Source: Pycnococcus provasolii
Taxonomy: Eukaryota; Chlorophyta; Pseudoscourfieldiophyceae; Pseudoscourfieldiales
Assembly: GCA_049487715.1 (NCBI GenBank)
Contig: CP150566.1
Location: 310,001-374,000, forward strand
Direction: 5' to 3'
DNA: 64,000 bases
A program made the position numbers and the translations under genes. A model generated the notes under the pieces. That model ran no database searches. It was not told where the DNA came from and worked only from the letters and a program-made list of their open reading frames with translations. This document shows, piece by piece, positions 1-8,335 of this stretch. Numbering within the stretch: the first letter of the stretch is position 1; each line of letters opens with the position of its first letter.

Positions 1-60
1 GCGGCGTGAAGGTTGCTCTGTTTTTTTTGTAAAAATTGTGTTGCTTACATAATCAGACTA

Positions 61-909
61 TCAAAGCGTGGTTGCGACGACGTTGAGCACAGCGTTTTTG
101 TCCATGTCGGTGGACAGCAGATAATCCGTGGCGCGCGTGAGTGCTTCGAGGTCGAAACCAAGCACACTCGGCCGTCCTGCGATGAGCTTCGCAACGTTGT
201 CGCACTCGAGGTCTATCACGAGGTAGTCAATCACAGGCTTGATGCGTTCGCCGACGTCATACGCGAGCACGGGCGGGTGTGCCCTGATGGTGTTGGCGAG
301 TGCGACTCCCTTGAGTCCGACTTCGTCGCAGAGATAGTCGACGACGGGCGCCATGTCTTTGTCGATGCTGATGCTTCTCATTTTTGCACGCATCTTCGCT
401 CTCTCCGCCTGTCTCTTCGAGTTCTTTTTCTTCTTCTTCTCGCTTCTGCTTAGTCGCGGCTGTTCGACGCGTCGCGTGAATATGCTGTTTGGGTTTGTGA
501 GTACGTCCCATACCACGGCACACTCCTGGTCCGTTTTCAGTCCAACACGCGTGCGTAAGAATTCCTTCGCTTCGTCGAATGTCGATCCAACTTCTGTGTT
601 TTGCTGCGAGAGAGATTGATCGTCCTCAGAAGACACTTTCAACGCACCAGGGCTATTCCCGGACGACGTAGCTTCTGCAAGTATGGCAAGTTCATCCGCC
701 CATTCAGAATCGCCCACACTGACATTACTATTACCAGCACGGGTAGCACCAAGAGCACCACCAAGAGCACCACCACGAGCACCTAACCGATATCCATAAT
801 GTCCATAATGAAGTCGTGAACAGGGTAGTATTCTCAACAAACGAGACCGTGGAGGAGTAGTAGGCACCACCGAAGAAGACGACATCGCCATCGCCATCGC
901 CATCGCCAT
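61..909 (-). CDS. mTERF-family organellar protein
   Basis: Encodes 282 residues. The C-terminal ~110 residues show repeated mTERF-type helical motifs of about 35 residues (for example DMAPVVDYLCDEVGLKG and RIKPVIDYLVIDLECDNVAKL, then RATDYLLSTDMDKNAV). Such proteins bind nucleic acid in plastids or mitochondria and affect transcription or RNA processing. The N-terminus is rich in Ala, Ser and Arg with few acidic residues, which suits an organellar transit peptide. The first nine residues are a Met-Ala repeat made by a GCCATC hexamer run, so the exact start is uncertain: several in-frame ATGs lie within 25 bases. A Lys-rich stretch (about residue 158) separates the linker from the mTERF part. 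It is shorter than typical mTERFs, with about three motifs. Family assignment is moderately sure; target organelle is inferred. Confidence 0.65.
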   Translation of the reverse strand: MAMAMAMAMSSSSVVPTTPPRSRLLRILPCSRLHYGHYGYRLGARGGALGGALGATRAGNSNVSVGDSEWADELAILAEATSSGNSPGALKVSSEDDQSLSQQNTEVGSTFDEAKEFLRTRVGLKTDQECAVVWDVLTNPNSIFTRRVEQPRLSRSEKKKKKNSKRQAERAKMRAKMRSISIDKDMAPVVDYLCDEVGLKGVALANTIRAHPPVLAYDVGERIKPVIDYLVIDLECDNVAKLIAGRPSVLGFDLEALTRATDYLLSTDMDKNAVLNVVATTL

Positions 910-1287
910 ATACAGAGTTTTTTAGAGGTTAGAGGGGAACTCGATAGTTATGCGGCGGCGGCGGACCACAAAAAAACGACGATGAGTTAACCCCGAATAT
1001 CTCTGTAACCCCGAATGAATCTCTGGTAGGTAATAAACCCCGAATAATATTCCCCTCCCTCCCTCGAATCATCCCCTCGGACAGTCGGAGGAACCTATCG
1101 TATCGACCTTAGAGGCTTAGACGATCTGTATCTGTGACAAATCTTGCCGATAGATGTACCTTTAGATACACGTGTATGGCACTTGTAAGAAGACTGATGA
1201 AATAAGATCAGATACGATACCTTACGATACGGATCAAAATCAGATGATTCCCTTTGATAGTTGTCATACTTACAGTACAGTACTGTA
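910..1287. other. Intergenic region with three AACCCCGAAT words
   Basis: No gene is supported here. It lies between the 5' end of the mTERF gene and the 3' end of the dioxygenase gene. Three exact copies of AACCCCGAAT occur at 989-998, 1007-1016 and 1036-1045; the first two are followed by nearly the same ATCTCTG context. The same word occurs in other intergenic regions of the window. The remainder is AT-richer and shows TACGATAC-like direct repeats around 1200-1260. Confidence 0.6.
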
Positions 1288-2556
1288 TTACAGTTGTTGT
1301 TCGTACCAGAACAATGTTGTGTCGTGCTCGTGCAAGTTCTCAGCACTATCCTTGCGAGTGGCAGTTGCACCGACCAAGCCGGTGGTCGTGTGTTCGCCTC
1401 GCGCACAGCGAGGTGTTGTGAAATCGGCATGGCCTTGGTGATACCTGCACACCGCCGGGTGCGGTTGGCCTGGACGTCCTTCGCAAATCTCCATTTCGAC
1501 GGCGAGCTCGTGCGGCGCCTGCTGGCGGTGCCACGCCTTGAGGTGCTCGTCAAAGGCGACGGGCTCTCTGTGAGCGCAAGGTGCGTGGATGTGCGTGGGC
1601 GTGCGGTTGTTAAGGATGGTATCGGTGCTGCTGTCGTCGTGGTTGTCGAGCACGAGAGCTTGCGGGAGGTCTGCAATTCCAGAAGGTCTGTGTTCCCACA
1701 TGTTGACAAGCAGCGTGAGACGTTGGTCCTTTCGCTCACCTAAGTGCGCGGGATCGTGCAGCACACAGTGCACACGATCTCCCGGAAAGGTGAGCAGCCT
1801 GTTCACAGCAGGTGGACACGCGACGGCGGCATTTGGCGTTGGAGGTGTGAGCCTTCCCAGCTGGTGCGTTTGATCAAAGACGGCGGTCGCCCCACCTGCT
1901 TCGCCTAGGTAGAGCACGGTAGCGACGAGCGGGTGCGACTTTTCGTAGGTTCCATCTGACGTGGGCGTGAGCATGCAGTCGGTGTGAAAGTACTTGGGCG
2001 GTTCACCCGGCCCAACATCCTGCACCCACCACTCTGCGCCTTGTATTTTGTGTGCGTTCTCTATGTTGACAATTTCGTCGTGCAGAGCGTGTATGTATTT
2101 CTCGATGGCGTTGCGTGGCGAGACGGACTTCTTCTTTTCAGCAGCGTCCCCTGCTGAGTCCGAATCCGACGATGAAGAGGAAGAGAGCGGACACCACATC
2201 GAGCCGTCTGTGAAAGCCACCTTCGAAGACGGCTGAGAGAGGTCATCGCAATGACTTCCAAGAGGAGAAACGTTTGCTTCATCACAAACCTCAGCATCCT
2301 CATCACGCCAAGCCATGGAGACGTCGAGTGACGCCCCTAAGCCTGCTGAGTTGTTGTTCAACAGGGCGAGTCGGTCTGTTTCACGCACGACACGGTCGAC
2401 GATATCTTTGATTAAGTTGAACTCGCACAAAGTAAGCACACAGTCGTACACGCGCACATCATTTTCATTATCATTATCACAATCACAATCACCATCACCA
2501 CCACCACCTGTAAAATAATAAGTCGGGCTGCCGTTGCGTTTGATGACGACGGGCAT
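1288..2556 (-). CDS. 2-oxoglutarate/Fe(II)-dependent dioxygenase (prolyl 4-hydroxylase-like)
   Basis: Encodes 422 residues. The central part matches the double-stranded beta-helix fold of 2OG-Fe(II) oxygenases: an HxD pair in FHTDCM (about His191 and Asp193), a distal His in the DRVHCVLHDP segment (about 263 or 267), and a following Arg in KDQRLTLLVNMW that would bind 2-oxoglutarate. The segment ATVLYLGEAGGATAVF is typical of the strand before the distal His. The enzyme would hydroxylate a protein or small substrate that the sequence does not reveal. The N-terminus has a Gly/Asp/Asn-rich stretch from a GAT/AAT repeat. The C-terminal ~110 residues after the fold look unstructured. No signal peptide is evident. 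The class is fairly sure, the substrate unknown. Confidence 0.75.
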   Translation of the reverse strand: MPVVIKRNGSPTYYFTGGGGDGDCDCDNDNENDVRVYDCVLTLCEFNLIKDIVDRVVRETDRLALLNNNSAGLGASLDVSMAWRDEDAEVCDEANVSPLGSHCDDLSQPSSKVAFTDGSMWCPLSSSSSSDSDSAGDAAEKKKSVSPRNAIEKYIHALHDEIVNIENAHKIQGAEWWVQDVGPGEPPKYFHTDCMLTPTSDGTYEKSHPLVATVLYLGEAGGATAVFDQTHQLGRLTPPTPNAAVACPPAVNRLLTFPGDRVHCVLHDPAHLGERKDQRLTLLVNMWEHRPSGIADLPQALVLDNHDDSSTDTILNNRTPTHIHAPCAHREPVAFDEHLKAWHRQQAPHELAVEMEICEGRPGQPHPAVCRYHQGHADFTTPRCARGEHTTTGLVGATATRKDSAENLHEHDTTLFWYEQQL

Positions 2557-2645
2557 TTCACATATTATTTTAAGGTTAGTTTCTGCGAGGAGGGATTCGA
2601 GTCGTCGGAACTCCGAAAAAAAGGGACAAAGACAGACTTTTAAAA

Positions 2646-2687
2646 CCCTAATCCTAACCCTAACCCTAACCCTAACCCTAACCCTAA
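2646..2687. repeat. Interstitial telomere-type array, CCCTAA x7
   Basis: Seven consecutive 6-bp units read CCCTAA on the + strand, with one variant unit (TCCTAA, second). This is the six-base TTAGGG type, not the seven-base TTTAGGG usual in land plants and many green algae. It lies 148 bp upstream of the small gene at 2835 and has the opposite orientation to the equal-length array at 3695-3736. Confidence 0.95.
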
Positions 2688-2834
2688 TGCGTCCTTCCTA
2701 AGTTTTTTAAAACCCTGAATCAGTTCTTGCTTGCTTTTGTGTACCGTAAACCCCAAATCCATCCTCGTCGTTTCATTCTTCTTTTTCACTGTTCCGTTTC
2801 ATTCTGTTCACCTTGGACCTGCTTTTGCTTTGCT

Positions 2835-3515
2835 ATGCCGTCGTACGCGCACGGCAATGGCAGTAGTTGGGCAGCGCCTACGCCGACAGGCACGCCAGGA
2901 TACGCCGCCGCCGCTGCTGCCGCGCACGTCTCTCCGTTCGCCGCTGGAGCCGTTGTTGGAAGAGAAGCGGAGGTTCCGCAAGAGAAGCACCGCGCCACCT
3001 CGGCCGGCGCCTCGCGGCGCACGAACGGACTAAAGGGAACGGAACGGACGGTGAAAGCGCGGAACCACGCGCAGAGAGGAGGTTCGCTCGCGAGTCCAAA
3101 TGCTTTGCACACGGCTAGTCGACGGCCGCACACACCGTCGTCGTCGACGCCGAGGAGGTTGGTGGTCAACTCGCCTGCAAAAGCAAGGCAAGGTGTGGAC
3201 ATGAGGGAGATGCTTGCCCAGGCTCGACGCGAAAGCGAGGAGAAGAGCCAGCTCATTAGCATTCTCGTCGAGGAGCTTAAGGCGAGTCAGCAGCACGTGA
3301 GACAACTGCAGGTGAAGGGCGCGCACGTCAAGCCCGCACACGCAAGTTCTGCTGCTTCCCCGTTGACATCCGCGGACGGCTTCGTTTGGCGCGAGCGTGC
3401 GCTCGCCGCCGAGCAGCGCGTCACCGAGCTGAGTGCGAAGGTTGCGTATTTGGAGGAGACATCCACGTTAGCAACAAGTGCAAGTGCAAGTGCGACCTAT
3501 ATTAATAAGGACTGA
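2835..3515 (+). CDS. Small coiled-coil protein of unknown function
   Basis: Encodes about 226 residues if it begins at the ATG at 2835 (MPSYAHGNGSS). An in-frame extension to 2727 exists but looks like untranslated leader. The N-terminal half is Ala/Gly/Ser/Pro-rich and low in complexity. From about residue 110 a charged helix begins (DMREMLAQARRESEEKSQLISILVEELKASQ), followed by a second short helix (WRERALAAEQRVTELSAKVAYLEE); both have heptad-like hydrophobic spacing, consistent with coiled coils. I do not recognise a family. The gene sits between two inverted telomere-type arrays of equal length, which is its most unusual aspect. Confidence 0.5.
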   Translation: MPSYAHGNGSSWAAPTPTGTPGYAAAAAAAHVSPFAAGAVVGREAEVPQEKHRATSAGASRRTNGLKGTERTVKARNHAQRGGSLASPNALHTASRRPHTPSSSTPRRLVVNSPAKARQGVDMREMLAQARRESEEKSQLISILVEELKASQQHVRQLQVKGAHVKPAHASSAASPLTSADGFVWRERALAAEQRVTELSAKVAYLEETSTLATSASASATYINKD

Positions 3516-4051
3516 GATCGAAGTTGTAATCTCGAAGTTGTAATTTATCTACCATACATATACATAAGAAATACACACAGAGAGACGATGTCCGTGGTCC
3601 GTGGACATGGACGTGGAGGAGGTACCATAGCATAGGATAGATATCCGTGATTTTGTAAAGGTACTTAAGCTTATTAGTCTATATTGCAGGTGGATTAGGG
3701 TTAGGGTTAGGGTTAGGGTTAGGGTTAGGGTTAGGGTTCTGGCTCCCCCCCCCCCCAGGGGACAGCCCTCTGTTGTTGACATTTTTCTCCCCTTGCCTTA
3801 ACCTTGTACTACCTTAATTGATCGGAATGCCTGGACTGCCTTTTGAACCCCCTTTTGGGGATCCCTCCTAGGACCTGTAGGGTTGGAAATTTCAAACCCG
3901 TCCCGTTCGTTAATTCGCCTCCAGGGCGCGTTTTTCCCTCCCTCCCATTCGCGTGCTTGTGCGCTGTCATTTCCCCCTCTCGGCTGCACTCTGCCTGCTT
4001 GTGTGTGTCTCTGCAGCACTCTGCCTCACTCTGCCTCTATAGTTAGTAGAC
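3516..4051. other. Intergenic region upstream of NUF2
   Basis: No gene is supported. It contains the second telomere-type array (3695-3736), a run of twelve C at 3745-3756, and then a pyrimidine-rich leader with repeated CACTCTGCC words (about 3985-4035) just before the NUF2 start codon. Confidence 0.6.
3695..3736. repeat. Interstitial telomere-type array, TTAGGG x7
   Basis: Seven exact TTAGGG units on the + strand. Its length (42 bp) equals that of the CCCTAA array at 2646-2687, which is in the opposite orientation. Together they form a widely spaced inverted pair around one small gene. Confidence 0.95.
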
Positions 4052-5386
4052 ATGTCGTACTCGTTTCCCATCCTGACGAATGCGGAGATACTGGCATGCC
4101 TGAGTGAACTCGACGTGCCGCTCTCGGAAGTCGAACTCACGAAACCGGGATACGAAATTGCACGACCCATGTACGAATCCATTACCGTCCTGTTATGTGG
4201 CGTGTCGCGTGAAGAAATGCAAACGCCAGCTTTTAACGCCATTGCATCTCTAGGAGACTTTCCAGAACTACACGAAGAGTCACTCGCGAACCTCGCGTTC
4301 GTGCGAAACCTCGTGAAACTACTCGAAGCGTCAGGTGTCTCCGACTTCTCACTCAAGGATATCTACAAGCCGGACTACACGCGCCTGCGACGCAACCTCA
4401 GCGCAATCATCAACTTCGCCAAGTTTCGCGAAGAGAAACTCGCGACGTACGTCGAACTGCAGGAAGAGGCGGAAGCAACGCTCGAGAAAAAAGCCGCGCT
4501 CGACGCAAAGGCGGCTGAGCTGCGCGCGGAAATCGCACGCATACGTGCCAGCCACCAGGCGGAGGCGTCGCAAACCGCAGAAGTCCTCGAGGCGGCTGAG
4601 AACCTGCGAACGCAAGTCGCCGACGCGCAGAAGAACAGAGAGACGCTCGAGGCGGCGAACGAAACGGCGCGCAACTCCATTGCAGCGCTTGCGGACAAAA
4701 CCAACGTCGCGAAGGACGAACTCAGCCGACACGAGGCACGCAAGGCGTTCCTACAGGACAGCGTCGTGACAAGCCCAGACAAGCTCACGCGCGAAATATC
4801 CGACCTCGAGAACGCCATCGAACGTGAGAGGACGTCTGTGGGCGAACTTGACAAGACGCTGCGCAACCTGAACCACAAGGGCGACCTGTACGCAAAGGCG
4901 AGCCGCGAGATTGGAAAGTGCGTCAAGCTCATGGAGGAGGCGGAGAGCGAGATTGGGAAGCACAAGGAGGTTTCACGCAGTGTCAAGGCGGTTCAGGCGA
5001 AGCTTGGGGAGAACGAGGAGGAGGTGTTCAAGCTGACGGCGGCGGCGAATCACATGAAGAGGCAAGAGAGCGCGTTGAGCGAGCGTCTGACTCGGCTGGG
5101 GAAGCAGGGCAACTTGAAGAAGGAGAGTGCCGCAAGCGCGCTGAACGAGGCGAAGGCGGATCTCGCGAGCGTGGAGAGCGACGTCGGCATGTCGGCGTCG
5201 AAGCTGGAGGAGTACGAGGCGCACGTTCGCAAGACGACATCGATGATCCGCGAATTGCAGGCTTCTCACGAGGCTGAGGCATCGAAGATCCTCGAGCAGT
5301 ACCACCAGCTTCGTCAGCAGGTGAAGGACTACAACGCATCGTTGATTGGCTCGTTTGCCTCCGGTGACAACGCGTTGACGGCGTAG
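4052..5386 (+). CDS. NUF2: Kinetochore protein NUF2 (NDC80 complex)
   Basis: Encodes 444 residues, the usual NUF2 length. The N-terminal ~130 residues match the NUF2 calponin-homology-like head: FPILTNAEILACLSELDVPL, then ELTKP and later DIYKPDYTRLRRNLSAIINFAKFRE. The rest (about 140-440) is a continuous coiled coil rich in Ala, Glu and Lys. NUF2 pairs with NDC80 and, with SPC24/SPC25, links kinetochores to spindle microtubules. The start is the first ATG after a pyrimidine-rich leader and gives the expected head directly. The gene is intronless. The neighbour downstream is convergent, 115 bp away. Identification is confident. Confidence 0.92.
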   Translation: MSYSFPILTNAEILACLSELDVPLSEVELTKPGYEIARPMYESITVLLCGVSREEMQTPAFNAIASLGDFPELHEESLANLAFVRNLVKLLEASGVSDFSLKDIYKPDYTRLRRNLSAIINFAKFREEKLATYVELQEEAEATLEKKAALDAKAAELRAEIARIRASHQAEASQTAEVLEAAENLRTQVADAQKNRETLEAANETARNSIAALADKTNVAKDELSRHEARKAFLQDSVVTSPDKLTREISDLENAIERERTSVGELDKTLRNLNHKGDLYAKASREIGKCVKLMEEAESEIGKHKEVSRSVKAVQAKLGENEEEVFKLTAAANHMKRQESALSERLTRLGKQGNLKKESAASALNEAKADLASVESDVGMSASKLEEYEAHVRKTTSMIRELQASHEAEASKILEQYHQLRQQVKDYNASLIGSFASGDNALTA

Positions 5387-5501
5387 AGGTGAGAAGGGGA
5401 GGGGGCGTTCAGATTTGTCTCGAATCTCCTTCCATTTGAAATGAAAATCGACCCTTTCTTGATGAATCTTTCCTTCTTTAACAAAAGCTTTCTTGCAGAA
5501 A

Positions 5502-6341
5502 TCAGATCTTGAACTGTTGTGTTTCGTATCCGATCGACCAACCTGATTGCCTTACTTGGTTGTAGGCTTCCGAATTCAGGTCGTAGAGCGGATTTGTATG
5601 ATTGAGGTGAATGAAGTGAAGTTCAGGATCTTCAGCACGTCGCGTTCCCAACCGCTTCAGAGATTCTTCGACCGTTGGATGTGGGACAACGCTCATGTCC
5701 CTGCCTTGGAGTTCTCCTCCTGACCAAAAGGTTCCATCTAGAAGCGCAACATCGATTGAAAATTTCTGAAGAAACGCCCGGATGGATTCACAGCCGTGAC
5801 TTTCAAGTGTTTCAACCCAAGAATCATGATCGGGTAAGAATAGCAGCGACTTCTCCGATCCTCTAATGATTGTAGCATGCATATCGGAGAGTTCTGCACG
5901 ATGTGGAACTTGGATAAATTCAACGACGACATCATCGATTTCAACGCGTGGAAATTCACTGAACTCAAACACGTTTTGTTGGAGCAATTGATTCCAAGCT
6001 GGTGTAGTTTCAATCAATGCTCGCATCGATGGACTGCAATGAAGCTGGATGTGTCTTGCTGACATTGTTTCCCGGCCGAACAATCCGAGTCCATCCACGT
6101 GTCCAAGATGGGCATGTGTGATGAAGAGATGGTCGATGCTTGGGTTGTCAATCATGCGCAATTGTCGTCCGAGATCTCTCGTCGCTTCGACGAGGAGTGT
6201 TGTTCCATTCATGGTCTGAACAGCCAGAGAAACCGGGCACCTGTAATCTTGCTCCGTAAGATTTTCGCAGCATGACCTCGTACATCCGGGCTGCGGGCGC
6301 CCACCGTCTTGGGCAACTCCAAGCAACGTCACAACCGCCAT
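5502..6341 (-). CDS. PqqB-like metallo-beta-lactamase-fold hydrolase
   Basis: Encodes 279 residues, typical of the PqqB family. It starts with the signature VVTLLGVAQDGGRPQPGC, followed by a Cys-rich segment (CTRSCC) and the metal site motif THAHLGHVDG, a variant of HxHxDH with one His altered. Later residues include PHRAELSDMHA, FLPDHDSW, DGTFWSGGE and HLNHTNPLYD, all seen in PqqB-like proteins. PqqB is best known from bacterial PQQ cofactor synthesis, but homologues occur outside pqq operons with unknown roles; no other pqq gene is seen here. The base composition looks lower in GC than the neighbouring genes, compatible with acquisition from bacteria. The family is sure; the function in an alga is not. 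Confidence 0.85.
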   Translation of the reverse strand: MAVVTLLGVAQDGGRPQPGCTRSCCENLTEQDYRCPVSLAVQTMNGTTLLVEATRDLGRQLRMIDNPSIDHLFITHAHLGHVDGLGLFGRETMSARHIQLHCSPSMRALIETTPAWNQLLQQNVFEFSEFPRVEIDDVVVEFIQVPHRAELSDMHATIIRGSEKSLLFLPDHDSWVETLESHGCESIRAFLQKFSIDVALLDGTFWSGGELQGRDMSVVPHPTVEESLKRLGTRRAEDPELHFIHLNHTNPLYDLNSEAYNQVRQSGWSIGYETQQFKI

Positions 6342-6724
6342 GAACTGAGAATGAAGTGAGAGATCCGTAGACCGTAGTCCAAAAAAACCAGTTCAGCAGG
6401 CAGGAGGATCCCTCGACTTAAAACCCCGACTAATTCAAACCCCGACTTACATAAACCCCGACTTACATAAACCCCGACTTACATAAACCCCGACTTAAAA
6501 CCCCAATGGTTTCCCGATTAAAATTTAGAAATTTATTTTTCTCTCTTATCCGGAGTATCTTTTTTTCTCGTTGGATTTTATTTTACGATTTTAGTTTTCA
6601 CGTCGCGGAGTTTGCAAAACCAGTCGCTTGCTATTGATATCAAAGAAACCAGTTGAGTTGTTGTTGTTGTGTGTGTGTGATCGCTCGTACTCGTACATAC
6701 TTCACTTAGCATACATACAGCATA
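6342..6724. other. Divergent intergenic region (PqqB-like / IspE)
   Basis: This gene-free stretch lies between two divergent genes and would contain both promoters. It includes the 16-bp AACCCCGA tandem array (6421-6500) and an AT-rich T-tract region (6520-6600). No known operator is recognised. Confidence 0.5.
6421..6500. repeat. Tandem 16-bp repeat containing AAACCCCGAC
   Basis: Five copies of a unit close to AAACCCCGACTTACAT start every 16 bases (AACCCCGAC at 6422, 6438, 6454, 6470 and 6486), with a degenerate sixth (TTAAAACCCCAATGG). The core AACCCCGA is shared with other intergenic sites in the window. Confidence 0.9.
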
Positions 6725-7882
6725 ATGATCAAGTCTCACAGTGCACCTCATCAATCTCGTGCTTCTTCTCGGGCTCATCCTCGTGCTTCTCGTGCTCATG
6801 CACGTGCTTCTTGTCGTGCTCGAGCTCGCAGCAGTGTGATCATGTCAGCAGCAAACTCGTCAATCTCGTCACCTGACACAGGAGCAGCAGCATCGTCCAG
6901 TCTGACGCTCTTCTCGCCGTCGAAAATTAACGTGTTCCTGCGCATCATACGACGACGAGAGGACGGATTCCACGAACTCGCGTCACTATTCCACGTCATC
7001 GACTGCGGGGACGAGCTCGTCGTCGACCTGGGACCACCGGGGCAAAAAGATACGCTCAAGTGCAACATGACGAACGTGCCCGTCGACTCGTCGAACCTTG
7101 TGCTGAAGGCTCTCGCCATGTTCAGGGAACGCGCACTTGCGGACATACCTGCGGCGGAACGACCTTCGTACCACTGCACCCTCCGAAAGCGTGTGCCGGC
7201 AGGTGCAGGACTCGGTGGAGGAAGTGGCAACGCAGCGACGGCGTTATTCGCGGCGAACGTGCTTGCGGGAAACCCAGCGAGTGAAAGCGACCTGCAAACA
7301 TGGAGCGCAGACATTGGAAGCGACTGCCCTGTGTACTTTGGAAAGGGGGCGAGCTACGTGACGGGACGTGGCGAGTTTGTTGACGACGTCGAGTCGCCGT
7401 TTACCGACGACGACAGCCTGCTGCTCGTCAAGCCTCCGATCGAGCTCAGCACAGGACGCATCTTCAAGGCACTCGACTTGAACAACCTCAGCGACGCAGA
7501 TCCAAAGGCACTCATGAGCCAGATTGCGGACGTGGGCGCGCAGGCGACCGTTGACTTGACTGTCAACGACCTCGAGGCGCCCGCGTTCGAGGTGCTCCCA
7601 CGACTACGGGAACTCAAAGAGCGGCTGGCGGAGGCGGATGGTGGATGCACGAGCTTTATGAGCGGAAGTGGAAGCACCATCGTCGCGCTGGGGGTGGACA
7701 CGCCACCCACGGAGCTTATCGCGCGCAGTCCCAGCCTGGCGTCGGATTGGGGCACGTTCGATCCAGAGGAGGACAAACTGTTCATCAGCCGAGCACGATT
7801 CATCACACGAAAGGAGGGCGAGTGGTTCAAACCATCCAAAGCGCTCGCCGAGGAGCACGCGAATGCCATCAAGGAACTCTAA
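6725..7882 (+). CDS. ISPE: 4-diphosphocytidyl-2-C-methyl-D-erythritol kinase, plastid MEP pathway
   Basis: Encodes 385 residues from the ATG at 6725; a second in-frame ATG at 6842 would give 346. The N-terminal ~39 residues are Ser/Arg/His/Ala-rich with repeated RASRAHARAS-like elements and no acidic residues, a convincing plastid transit peptide, so I prefer the first ATG. The mature part shows the GHMP kinase pattern: LFSPSKINVFLRIIRRREDGFHEL, the phosphate loop PAGAGLGGGSGNAATAL (about residues 158-174), IGSDCPVYFG and the C-terminal FMSGSGSTIVAL. IspE phosphorylates CDP-methylerythritol with ATP in isoprenoid precursor synthesis. It is intronless. Identification is strong. Confidence 0.92.
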   Translation: MIKSHSAPHQSRASSRAHPRASRAHARASCRARARSSVIMSAANSSISSPDTGAAASSSLTLFSPSKINVFLRIIRRREDGFHELASLFHVIDCGDELVVDLGPPGQKDTLKCNMTNVPVDSSNLVLKALAMFRERALADIPAAERPSYHCTLRKRVPAGAGLGGGSGNAATALFAANVLAGNPASESDLQTWSADIGSDCPVYFGKGASYVTGRGEFVDDVESPFTDDDSLLLVKPPIELSTGRIFKALDLNNLSDADPKALMSQIADVGAQATVDLTVNDLEAPAFEVLPRLRELKERLAEADGGCTSFMSGSGSTIVALGVDTPPTELIARSPSLASDWGTFDPEEDKLFISRARFITRKEGEWFKPSKALAEEHANAIKEL

Positions 7883-8335
7883 GATCGCTCATTCCGTAAT
7901 TGAACGTACTTTACTTTGTCCAAAGGTTGTCCGTTCACACCATTTGGTCGTAAGGTAAGGGTATAGGTCAAGAAAATAGGTCGAGAAAAAAAAAGTCCCT
8001 GTGGGATCCCGCTCCGGCACATAACTTTTTAAGTCGGCGCCATTTTTATGTGTTACTTCACTATTGGTCAACCCAAAACGTCATTATTTTTATAACGGAA
8101 AAAAAAAGTGAAGCTTGCAAAATGATGCGCATGTCCTGCCCGTCATTTTCAGACAATTGTTTTCGACTTGCGGTGGGTGGAAGGGTTGTAAAATGGACGA
8201 TTCGGGTTGTAAGGGTTGGTGTTGTATTCAAAGTGTGTTGGAACCATTCACCATTTAGCTCATGTCAGAAAGGAGGTCCTATTGGGACCTTGAGGATCCC
8301 GGTCGTGCCAGAATTTCTTATTACAAATTTTATGT
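7883..8335. other. Intergenic region between convergent genes
   Basis: No gene is supported. This stretch contains the 3' ends of two convergent genes and short A-runs (7986, 8099). The text AGGTCCTATTGGGACCT at 8273-8289 is a near-perfect hairpin and could act in 3'-end formation; this is only a suggestion. Confidence 0.4.

Noticed and set aside
2641-3740. A chromosome end
   Set aside because: Both telomere-type arrays are only 42 bp and ordinary genes continue on each side.
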